DNA from: Thermoplasmata archaeon
GTDB lineage: Archaea > Thermoplasmatota > Thermoplasmata > UBA10834
Direction of reading: 5' to 3'
DNA length: 21,991 nucleotides
Assembly (NCBI GenBank): GCA_022865445.1
Contig: JALHSX010000170.1
Coordinates: 1 to 21,991, forward strand
A program made the position numbers and the translations under genes. The notes under the pieces were generated by a model. The model was not told the origin of the DNA and made no database searches. It saw only the letters and a program-made list of their open reading frames with translations. This document shows positions 7,011-13,258 of this stretch, piece after piece. The first letter of the stretch is position 1. Each line of letters opens with the position of its first letter.

Positions 7011-8333
7011 CTATTGCCGGTGAGCCGGTCCGTAGCCTATCCCCAAGTAGCGCGCTCCTGCTTCTCTGACCGCCTCGGGTTCAAGACATCTGCGTCCGTC
7101 AACTATCACGGCCTGTCTCATCTTGGAGAACTCATTTCTCCCCAGTTTCTTGAACTCTGGCCAATCCGCCTGGACGATGCAGCCGTCCGCACCTTTGAGA
7201 CACTCAGCTGCGGACCGCGCGTACTCAATCGTCGGCATGATCTTGATGAAGTTGTCCATGGCCATGGGATCGAATGCGACCACTCTCGCGCCCCTGGCCA
7301 GCAGCTCGATCACGAGGGGGAGAGCACGGGTCTCCCTGATATCGTCGACGCCGCCTTTGAATGAGAGCCCAAGGACCGCGACCCGCTTGTCTTTGACTGG
7401 ACCGATCGCTGTCTCCAGAAGTCCAATGCCCTCAATCGGCTGACGGCTGTTTATCGCAAGAAGAGCAGAGAGCAATCTGGAGTCGTATCTCTCGGAGCGG
7501 GCCTTGTCCTTCAAGGCCTTGACGTCCTTCGGGAGGCAACTTCCTCCAAATCCTAGACCAGGCTTCAGGAACAACGGCCCTATCCTTGGGTCCATGCCCG
7601 CGGCCTTCAAAACAGGTCCTGAATCTATCCCGAACCTGACACACATGTTCGCGATCTCGTTGGAGTACGATATCTTCGTCGCGAGGAACGCGTTGGAGGC
7701 GTACTTGATCATCTCGGCAGACCTCAGATCCGTTCTGAACCTCGGCGAATCGATGGGTCTGTAGAGCTTCATGAGAACATCCCCAGAACGCCTGCAAGCC
7801 GAACCCACGACAATCCTGGAGGGTTCCATGCTGTCTTTGAGAGCGCTCCCTTCTTGAAGGAATTCGGGGTTCATGCAGAGGCCGAAGTCGACCCCCGACT
7901 TCTTCCCAGATGTTATCTCGAGGATGGGTTGTACCACCGAGTCCGTAGTCGATGGGACGACGGTGCTCTTCATGACTATGACCTTGTAGTCTCTGCACTT
8001 GCGCAGAGCCTTTCCCACGCTTTTGGTCGCGGCCTTGACAGGGCGAATGTCGATGCGCCCCGAGGGCATCGAAGGTGTCTGAACGCAGATGAAAACGATG
8101 CTCGAGTCCGCGACAGCCGAGACCACATCCTCCACGGCCTTCAGTTTTCGGGTCCTCACGAGCTTCGCGAGCTCCTTCTCAAGGGGAGGTTCGTAGAAAG
8201 GCAGCTTTCCTGAATTCACCATCTTGACTCGAATCTCATCAATATCGGCGCAGACGACGCTATGGCCGAGCTTTCCGAACATGACCGCCGTGGCGAGCCC
8301 GACATAGCCGGCGCCTATGACGCATATCCTCAT
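7011..8333 (-). CDS. UDP-glucose / UDP-N-acetylglucosamine 6-dehydrogenase family
   Basis: NAD-dependent four-electron oxidation of a UDP-sugar C6 hydroxyl to a uronic acid. The 440-residue protein opens with the Rossmann loop GAGYVG (7-12) and D30 after the second strand. STVVPSTT (123-130) and NPEFLQEGSA (155-164) follow, then the catalytic helix EMIKYASNAFLATKIS with K210 and N214, and the nucleophile C266 in GFGGSCLPKD. A C-terminal UDP-binding domain includes LSFKGGVDDIRETR. The ATG at 8333 is chosen because it gives MRICVIG directly; the frame is open 98 codons further upstream but that segment is unlike the family and crosses the promoter. Motifs cannot separate glucose from GlcNAc or ManNAc forms. 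Neighbouring aminotransferase, oxidoreductase and acetyltransferase genes favour UDP-GlcNAc (WbpA role), whereas the divergent galU favours UDP-glucose. Confidence 0.93.
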   Translation of the reverse strand: MRICVIGAGYVGLATAVMFGKLGHSVVCADIDEIRVKMVNSGKLPFYEPPLEKELAKLVRTRKLKAVEDVVSAVADSSIVFICVQTPSMPSGRIDIRPVKAATKSVGKALRKCRDYKVIVMKSTVVPSTTDSVVQPILEITSGKKSGVDFGLCMNPEFLQEGSALKDSMEPSRIVVGSACRRSGDVLMKLYRPIDSPRFRTDLRSAEMIKYASNAFLATKISYSNEIANMCVRFGIDSGPVLKAAGMDPRIGPLFLKPGLGFGGSCLPKDVKALKDKARSERYDSRLLSALLAINSRQPIEGIGLLETAIGPVKDKRVAVLGLSFKGGVDDIRETRALPLVIELLARGARVVAFDPMAMDNFIKIMPTIEYARSAAECLKGADGCIVQADWPEFKKLGRNEFSKMRQAVIVDGRRCLEPEAVREAGARYLGIGYGPAHRQ

Positions 8334-8353
8334 CGGCCCTTGAACTGGCTGGA

Positions 8354-8363
8354 CTGATAATAA
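8354..8363 (-). promoter_or_regulatory. TATA box for the UDP-sugar dehydrogenase
   Basis: On the minus strand ttattatcag is centred about 25 nt before the ATG at 8333, with no Shine-Dalgarno between, consistent with a leaderless mRNA. Confidence 0.5.
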
Positions 8364-8398
8364 CCCTTCTGCTCCCCCATGTCGAAGTCCCAGGAAAG

Positions 8399-8407
8399 AG
8401 TTATATT
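8399..8407 (+). promoter_or_regulatory. TATA box for galU
   Basis: The sequence agttatatt is centred about 28 nt before the ATG at 8431, with no Shine-Dalgarno in the interval, again pointing to a leaderless transcript. Its partner box at 8354-8363 points the other way, so the 97-nt gap 8334-8430 is a compact divergent promoter for both arms of the glycan island. Confidence 0.6.
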
Positions 8408-8430
8408 CACCCCAACCCTTCAATCGCAAG

Positions 8431-9291
8431 ATGAAGGTCGTTATCCCCGCCGCAGGTCTCGGAATACGGTTCCTGCCAGCGACGAAGGCGCAGCCCAAGG
8501 AGATGCTGCCCGTCGTCGACAAACCCGCCATACAATACGTTGTCGAAGAAGCGGTCGCGTCGGGAATGACGGACATAATAATCATCACGGGAAGAGGCAA
8601 AAGGGCGATCGAGGACCACTTCGACAAGTCCTACGAGCTGGAGCACAGACTCAGGGAATCTGGCAACTCTGAGGCTCTATCCGAGGTCCAGAGGATCGCG
8701 TCGATGGCCGACATCTTCTACATCAGGCAGAAGGAACAGCTTGGACTCGGACATGCGATCCTTTGCGCGAAGAAGCACGTCGGGAACGAGCCGTTCGCGG
8801 TCATGCTTGGAGACGACATCGTGGTGAACGAACGGCCATGCATCGGCCAATTGGTTGATGCCTTTGAAGACATGGGGTCATCGGTGGTTGGCGTCGAGCA
8901 AGTCCCGAAATCCAGGATCCACAGGTACGGTGTCATAAAGGGCAAAAGGGTCAAAGACGAGATCTACAAGGTCGAAGACCTTGTGGAAAAGCCCTCGCCG
9001 GAGGAGGCGCCCTCGGACCTCGCGATAATCGGAAGATACGTGTTCGAGCCGGACATATTCACATTCCTCGAGAAGATAGGCCCTGGCAAGGGCGGGGAGT
9101 ACCAGCTCACGGACGCGATGAGGCTCCTCTGCCACAAGAAAGGGCTCTACGGCCTGCGTTTCAAGGGCAGGCGGTTCGACATAGGGAGCAAGGCCGATTG
9201 GGTCAAGGCGACGATCGCCCTGAGCATGGATCGAAAGGACCTCGCGGACGAGCTGAGGGACATCCATGATATGTTCGACAAGAAGCGCTGA
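8431..9291 (+). CDS. galU: UTP-glucose-1-phosphate uridylyltransferase
   Basis: Makes a UDP-sugar (UDP-glucose in the characterised family) from sugar 1-phosphate and UTP, in the cytoplasm. The 286-residue length and the motifs fit bacterial/archaeal GalU: VIPAAGLGIRFLPATKAQPKEM at the N-terminus (nucleotide-binding loop, with K19 and K23), GLGHAILCAKKHVG near 105-118, the metal/uridine site LGDDIVV at about 126-132, VEKPSPEEAPSDLAIIGRYVF in the sugar-binding half, and FDIGSKADWVKA near the C-terminus. The product could feed the divergently transcribed dehydrogenase or supply glycosyltransferases directly. Related nucleotidyltransferases with other sugar preference exist, so substrate is inferred from similarity to GalU rather than proved. 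It leads the plus-strand glycan operon. Confidence 0.92.
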   Translation: MKVVIPAAGLGIRFLPATKAQPKEMLPVVDKPAIQYVVEEAVASGMTDIIIITGRGKRAIEDHFDKSYELEHRLRESGNSEALSEVQRIASMADIFYIRQKEQLGLGHAILCAKKHVGNEPFAVMLGDDIVVNERPCIGQLVDAFEDMGSSVVGVEQVPKSRIHRYGVIKGKRVKDEIYKVEDLVEKPSPEEAPSDLAIIGRYVFEPDIFTFLEKIGPGKGGEYQLTDAMRLLCHKKGLYGLRFKGRRFDIGSKADWVKATIALSMDRKDLADELRDIHDMFDKKR

Positions 9292-9331
9292 TGCTTGGAC
9301 TAGCCACCAATGTTTTCGCCAACGCCATAAT

Positions 9332-9340
9332 CTATTATAG
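9332..9340 (+). promoter_or_regulatory. Possible internal TATA box before the acetyltransferase
   Basis: ctattatag lies in the 92-nt gap after galU. The expected transcription start is near 9362, some 20 nt before the ATG at 9384. The gap makes a secondary promoter plausible, but co-transcription with galU is equally likely. Confidence 0.3.
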
Positions 9341-9383
9341 CTACATCGGGATTCCGCAGTCAGAGGTCCTATCCTTGAAGTTG

Positions 9384-9869
9384 ATGGCCAAGTACTACAG
9401 GATAGAAGATGCGGATATCGGAGAAGACACCATAGTCAGAGACTATGTCAATCTCTACGGCTGCAAGATCGGCAGGGGCAGCAGGATAGCGGCCTACGCC
9501 GAGATACAGCGCGGGGTCACAATAGGCGACAGGTGCAAGATCGAGGCGTTCGCGTTCATACCGACGGGCGTGACGATAGAGGACGAGGTCTTCATCGGAC
9601 CGCACGCGTGCTTCACCAACGACAAGGTGCCCAAAGCCGTGGGCGACTGGGAGGTGATTCCGACGCTGGTTAAGAAAGGCGCGTCGGTAGGCGCCAACGC
9701 GACCATAGTCTGCGGAGTGACAATAGGCGAGAACGCGCTCATAGCCGCTGGAGCCGTGGTCACCAAGGACGTCCCGGCGAATGCGATCGTTGCGGGAGTT
9801 CCGGCCAAGAAGATCGGCTCGAGAGGAAAGGGCAAGACAAAGCCAAACAAAGGAAGGGGTAAGAGATGA
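9384..9869 (+). CDS. Left-handed beta-helix N-acetyltransferase, WbpD/WlbB-like
   Basis: Predicted acetyl-CoA-dependent N-acetyltransferase acting on an amino group of a UDP-sugar. From the ATG at 9384 it has 161 residues, built of hexapeptide repeats ([IVL]G.. type) at about 8-60 and 100-125. The element HACFTNDKVPK at 74-84 interrupts the coils; this H...FTND.xP block with N79 and D80 is typical of the WbpD/WlbB sugar N-acetyltransferases. A lysine/arginine-rich tail follows residue 144. The frame is open upstream to an ATG at 9291 that overlaps the galU stop, but those 31 residues are hydrophobic, unlike the family, and contain the TATA-like box. The stop overlaps the aminotransferase start (ATGA). 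With its neighbours it likely acetylates the 3-amino group of a UDP-GlcNAc(3N)A intermediate. Confidence 0.85.
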   Translation: MAKYYRIEDADIGEDTIVRDYVNLYGCKIGRGSRIAAYAEIQRGVTIGDRCKIEAFAFIPTGVTIEDEVFIGPHACFTNDKVPKAVGDWEVIPTLVKKGASVGANATIVCGVTIGENALIAAGAVVTKDVPANAIVAGVPAKKIGSRGKGKTKPNKGRGKR

Positions 9870-10966
9870 AAGTTCCAATCGCCCAGCCAGTCATGACAGA
9901 GAAGATGATCGAGGCCGCTGCGAACGCCTTGAGGAATGAGAGGCTGACGCTCGGCGAGAGCGTCTTCAAGTTCGAAGAGGCCTTCGCGAGGATGTGCGGC
10001 ACGAAGCACGCCATAGCCGTAAGCTCGGGGACAGCAGCGCTCCAACTTTCACTGCAGGCCCACGGGGTCAAGGCCGGGGACAGGATCGTCGCACCGGCCA
10101 TGTCATTCGTCGCAACAACCAATGCGTTCGTACCCTTCGGGGGAGTGCCTGGCTTTGCCGAAGTGTCGGAGAAGGATTACACCCTCGACCCGGCGAAGCT
10201 GAAGGCTGCGCTCGACAATAAGACCAAGGCTGTGATCCCGGTACATCTGTACGGCCATGTCGCGATGATGGACGAGATCAACGACGTCGCCAGGAAGAAC
10301 AACCTCGTGGTCATCGAAGACGCGTGCCAGGCGCACGGCGCTGTCTACAAGGGCAAGAAGGCGGGGAACCTGGGAAACGCTGGATGCTTCTCATTCTACC
10401 CCACCAAGAACATGCACGTGGGCGGCGACGGCGGCATGATCACCACCAACGACGACAAGGTCGCTGACGCCTGCTCCCGGATGAGGCACTGCGGCCGCAA
10501 GAAGGGGAGCAACTACGAGCACGACATAATAGGATACACTTACAGGCTCAATTCGGCCAATGCGGCGATCGGCATCGAGCAGCTCAAGATGCTGCCCGAG
10601 TGGAACGACAAGAGGCGCGCTGCGGCCAGGATTTATGACGAGATGCTCAAGGGTGTCGGGGACCTTGTGCTTCCGCCTACCCCAACAAGCGACGTCACTC
10701 CGGTCTACCACCTGTACACCTTGAGGACCAAGAAGAGGTACGAGCTGAAAGCGCACCTCGATAGCAAGGGCGTGGGAGTCGGCCTCAACTACGAGATACC
10801 GATACACCTGCAGCCTGTCTACAAGGAGATGTTCGGGTTCAAGGAGGGCCTGCTGCCAGTGACAGAGAAGTGCTGCAGGGAGGTCATTGCCATCCCGATG
10901 TTCGCTGACATCTCTTCCGAGCAGATCAAGTATGTAGTGGACTGCGTCAAGGAGTTCTACGGGTAG
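9866..10966 (+). CDS. PLP-dependent sugar aminotransferase, DegT/DnrJ/EryC1 family (WbpE/WlbC-like)
   Basis: Transfers an amino group, usually from glutamate, to a keto-sugar nucleotide. The 366 residues match the family length. Landmarks are SSGTAALQLSL at 53-63 (phosphate-binding), PVHLYGH at 125-131, EDACQAHGA at 151-159 with D152 contacting the PLP ring nitrogen, and FSFYPTKNMHVGGDGG at 175-190 with K181 as the Schiff-base lysine. LNYEIPIHLQP near 308-318 belongs to the sugar-binding loop. It overlaps the acetyltransferase by 4 nt and is followed after 6 nt by the dehydrogenase, so the three are translationally linked. The order acetyltransferase-aminotransferase-oxidoreductase suits conversion of a 3-keto-uronic acid to the 3-amino sugar (WbpE role). 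Other keto-sugar substrates are possible. Confidence 0.92.
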   Translation: MKVPIAQPVMTEKMIEAAANALRNERLTLGESVFKFEEAFARMCGTKHAIAVSSGTAALQLSLQAHGVKAGDRIVAPAMSFVATTNAFVPFGGVPGFAEVSEKDYTLDPAKLKAALDNKTKAVIPVHLYGHVAMMDEINDVARKNNLVVIEDACQAHGAVYKGKKAGNLGNAGCFSFYPTKNMHVGGDGGMITTNDDKVADACSRMRHCGRKKGSNYEHDIIGYTYRLNSANAAIGIEQLKMLPEWNDKRRAAARIYDEMLKGVGDLVLPPTPTSDVTPVYHLYTLRTKKRYELKAHLDSKGVGVGLNYEIPIHLQPVYKEMFGFKEGLLPVTEKCCREVIAIPMFADISSEQIKYVVDCVKEFYG

Positions 10967-10972
10967 ATTCGC

Positions 10973-11923
10973 ATGGCAAAGTACAATGTTGGAGTGATAG
11001 GCGTCGGATACTGGGGCAGGAAGATCGTCGACGAGTATTCCAAAGTCGAGGAAGTCAACCTCATCGGGGTCTCGGACCTGGATGAGAAGAACCTCGCGTT
11101 CTGCAACGAGAAGTACGGGGTCAAGAACGGCTACTCGGACTACAAGCAGCTCCTTGCTCAGAAAGAGCTCCACGCGGTCAATATCTGCACGCCGAACCAG
11201 ATGCACTACAGGATCACGAAAGATGCTCTTGAGGCCGGAAAGAACGTCCTGGTCGAGAAGCCCATCACCCTGAACTCGAAGGAAGGCAAGGAACTCGTCG
11301 ACCTGGCCCAGAAGAAGAAGCTGACTTTGTCCGTCGGCCACATATTCAGATTCAACAACGCGCTGACAGAGATCAGGCGGATGATCAAGGAAGAGAACTA
11401 CTTCGGCAAGCTGTTCCTGATAGAATGCGACTGGCTCAACCTAGAAAAGGCATTCCCGGACAGGGACGTCTTGTTCGACCTCGCGCCCCACATGTTCGAC
11501 ATCCAGAACTATCTGACCGACCAGTGGCCGGTCGAGATAAGCTGCATGGGCGGGCCGTTCAGGCGAAAGGACGGAGAGGAGACCGCATACGTTGCGGCGA
11601 AGTTCAAGGACGGCATGATCGCCATGTCGAACATAAGCTGGCTCGTTCCGAAGAAGACGAGGCAGATATTCATCGCTGGCGAGTCTAGATCCGCTCTGAT
11701 CGATGCCGTCGCTCAGAAGATAACGGTCTACGAGAGCGGCTACACGAAGGATCTCCCGATCCACCCGAACAACACGATCAGGGACGAGCTAGTGCACTTC
11801 GTTAAGTCGTTCAGCGACCCAGCAACCGAGACGAGGAACAGCGGCACTATCGGCGTGAGGACGGTTGAGCTGATCGAGGCTGCCAAGAGGTCGATGCGCG
11901 AGGGAAAGGTCATCAAGGTCTGA
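10973..11923 (+). CDS. Gfo/Idh/MocA-type sugar-nucleotide dehydrogenase (WbpB/WlbA-like)
   Basis: NAD(H)-dependent oxidoreductase of 316 residues. The Rossmann fold shows G10-x-G12-x-x-G15 in VIGVGYWG, an acidic residue after the second strand (SDLDEKN), the ICTPNQMHY segment and the signature EKP at 95-97. The C-terminal domain has HIFRFNNA near 112-119 and FDLAPHMFDI with a histidine typical of the catalytic region. In the WbpB/WlbA role such an enzyme oxidises C3 of UDP-GlcNAc uronic acid so the neighbouring aminotransferase can act. That assignment rests on the operon partners, since the fold alone covers many sugar oxidations. It lies 6 nt after the aminotransferase stop; the start ATG at 10973 puts the nucleotide loop at the normal distance from the N-terminus. 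Confidence 0.9.
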   Translation: MAKYNVGVIGVGYWGRKIVDEYSKVEEVNLIGVSDLDEKNLAFCNEKYGVKNGYSDYKQLLAQKELHAVNICTPNQMHYRITKDALEAGKNVLVEKPITLNSKEGKELVDLAQKKKLTLSVGHIFRFNNALTEIRRMIKEENYFGKLFLIECDWLNLEKAFPDRDVLFDLAPHMFDIQNYLTDQWPVEISCMGGPFRRKDGEETAYVAAKFKDGMIAMSNISWLVPKKTRQIFIAGESRSALIDAVAQKITVYESGYTKDLPIHPNNTIRDELVHFVKSFSDPATETRNSGTIGVRTVELIEAAKRSMREGKVIKV

Positions 11924-11940
11924 CCTGGCACAAGGATGCC

Positions 11941-11949
11941 ATTTTATAG
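11941..11949 (+). promoter_or_regulatory. TATA box for the GT4 glycosyltransferase
   Basis: attttatag is centred about 28 nt before the ATG at 11973, with no Shine-Dalgarno, indicating a leaderless transcript separate from the preceding operon. Confidence 0.55.
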
Positions 11950-11972
11950 CCGCCCCGTGGATTCACTCGACA

Positions 11973-13106
11973 ATGCCATCAACTCTGATGCTCCTGACAA
12001 ACCCCTACAGGCCCGACCCACGGGTATTCAGGGAGGCGAGGGCGCTAATCAGACGCGGTGCAAATGTCCAGCTGATCGCGTGGGACAGGGACGGCGGCCT
12101 GCCCGAACGCCGAGAAGAGGATGGTGTCGATGTCACTCGCCTCGGCCCCAGATGCCCGTTCAGGTCGGCGGGCAAGGTGATCTCACGCCTGCCGAGGTTC
12201 TGGTTCAGGGCACTCAAGGTATCCAGGAAGATGCGGTTCGACATAGTGCACTGCCATGACTTCGATACCCTTCCTCTGGGGATGATCATATCCAAGCTCA
12301 GGCGCAAGCCACTCCTCTACGATTCGCACGAGCTCTACTCAGCAATGATTGAGAAGGACGTGGGCAGAGTCGCGAGACTGGTCTGGATTCTCGAGAAGGC
12401 GATGTCCAAAAGGGCGGACGAGATCGTGACCGTCAACGAGACGCTGGCGGAGAAACTCTCGGTTGGAAGGACAAAGACCGCCAGGATAGTCACAAACAGC
12501 CCGGACACGGGAGTCCTAGATGGGACCGATGCCAAACAGATAAGGGAGAAGTACGGCCTGCGAGGGTTCGTCATATCCTACCTCGGCTCTCTCGAGCCAG
12601 GCAGGTTCGTGGAGGAGCTCGTATCATCAGTCGAACCCTCGGGGAAGGTGAGCTTGGCGATCGGAGGGAACGGGACACTCATGCCCGTGGTGGAGAGGGC
12701 AAGCAAGGGCAACTCGGCGGTCAAGTTCCTGAGCACAGTCGGCACAGATGAGGCCCTCAGAATCACATGGGCCAGCGACCTTGTGATAGCGATGCTCGAT
12801 CCGACCAACCCGAACTACAAAGCCAGCATGCCGGTGAAGATCCTGGACGCGATGGCCTGCGGCCGTCCGTTCGTCACCAGCCAGGGGCTCGACATCGCCA
12901 AGCGCGTCGCGGAGGTAGGATGCGGGTTCGTGATCCCCTACGACAAGGAGGCGTTCAAGGAGACACTGAAGAAGGCGGAGGGGGCTCCGAAGCTCCTGCT
13001 CGAGATGGGCCGGAAGGGCAAGGAGCACTACGACAAGGAGCTATCATGGGAGAGGAGCCAGGAGGAGATTTTCAAGGCCTACGCGGCCTTGGTCGGCGAT
13101 TTCTAG
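11973..13106 (+). CDS. Family 4 (GT-B) glycosyltransferase
   Basis: Retaining glycosyltransferase of 377 residues, probably adding a sugar during surface-glycan assembly. The N-terminal acceptor domain starts LMLLTNPYRPDPRVFREARAL and continues with FDIVHCHDFDTLP at 89-101 and LLYDSHELYS near 114-123. The donor domain begins about residue 197 with ISYLGSLEPGRF, has AIGGNGTLMP near 229-238, and the nucleotide-sugar block MPVKILDAMACGRPF at 286-300. In that last block D292 stands where most family members have glutamate (EAMA), a conservative change. No membrane helix is evident, so it should act on the cytoplasmic face. It follows the Gfo/Idh gene by 49 nt with its own TATA box and is followed by the smc promoter, so it closes the glycan island. 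Confidence 0.9.
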   Translation: MPSTLMLLTNPYRPDPRVFREARALIRRGANVQLIAWDRDGGLPERREEDGVDVTRLGPRCPFRSAGKVISRLPRFWFRALKVSRKMRFDIVHCHDFDTLPLGMIISKLRRKPLLYDSHELYSAMIEKDVGRVARLVWILEKAMSKRADEIVTVNETLAEKLSVGRTKTARIVTNSPDTGVLDGTDAKQIREKYGLRGFVISYLGSLEPGRFVEELVSSVEPSGKVSLAIGGNGTLMPVVERASKGNSAVKFLSTVGTDEALRITWASDLVIAMLDPTNPNYKASMPVKILDAMACGRPFVTSQGLDIAKRVAEVGCGFVIPYDKEAFKETLKKAEGAPKLLLEMGRKGKEHYDKELSWERSQEEIFKAYAALVGDF

Positions 13107-13124
13107 TCTGCGGCTGGGACGAAG

Positions 13125-13134
13125 TATTATATAC
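13125..13134 (+). promoter_or_regulatory. TATA box for the smc-scpA-scpB operon
   Basis: tattatatac is a strong TATA match. Transcription should begin near 13157-13160, leaving a leader of about 100 nt before the smc ATG, in contrast to the leaderless genes elsewhere in the window. A weaker ttttatt at 13147-13153 could be a second box. Confidence 0.6.
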
Positions 13135-13156
13135 TCTGGAACGCATTTTATTCCCC

Positions 13157-13174
13157 GTCCGACACATGTCGGAC
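13157..13174. repeat. Inverted repeat at the predicted smc transcription start
   Basis: GTCCGACA (13157-13164) and TGTCGGAC (13167-13174) are perfect 8-nt arms separated by CA. The palindrome sits about 27-30 nt after the TATA box, over the inferred transcription start. A dimeric repressor bound here would block initiation. As RNA it would make a hairpin at the very 5' end. No regulator is identified. Confidence 0.5.
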
Positions 13175-13258
13175 TTCATGGGATGGGATGCAGAGAACAG
13201 CATTTAGGCTACGTTTCAGTCACGCCACGTTTTCGCATCCCATTCGGAGTGGGATCCG
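13166..13258 (+). promoter_or_regulatory. Structured smc leader with 13-codon upstream ORF
   Basis: Two exclusive pairings share GCATCCCATTC at 13235-13245. Option A pairs it with GGATGGGATGC at 13181-13191 (11 positions, one G-U). Option B folds ATCCCATT (13237-13244) against AGTGGGAT (13248-13255) over loop CGG (8 positions, one G-U). Option B partly covers the Shine-Dalgarno GGAG at 13246-13249, which lies 9 nt before the ATG, while option A leaves it free. An upstream ORF at 13166-13207 (MSDFMGWDAENSI) reads through the 13181-13191 arm, so its translation would disfavour option A. The layout resembles an attenuator, but function is inference. Confidence 0.35.

Noticed and set aside
8334..8627. 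98-codon N-terminal extension of the UDP-sugar dehydrogenase
   Set aside because: The extension crosses the divergent promoter and the galU start region on the other strand and has no similarity to the family, while MRICVIGAGYVG at 8333 is a textbook start.
10391..11341. 316-codon minus-strand open frame opposite the aminotransferase and Gfo/Idh genes
   Set aside because: Both opposite genes are firmly identified; the frame is an antisense by-product of GC-rich codon use.
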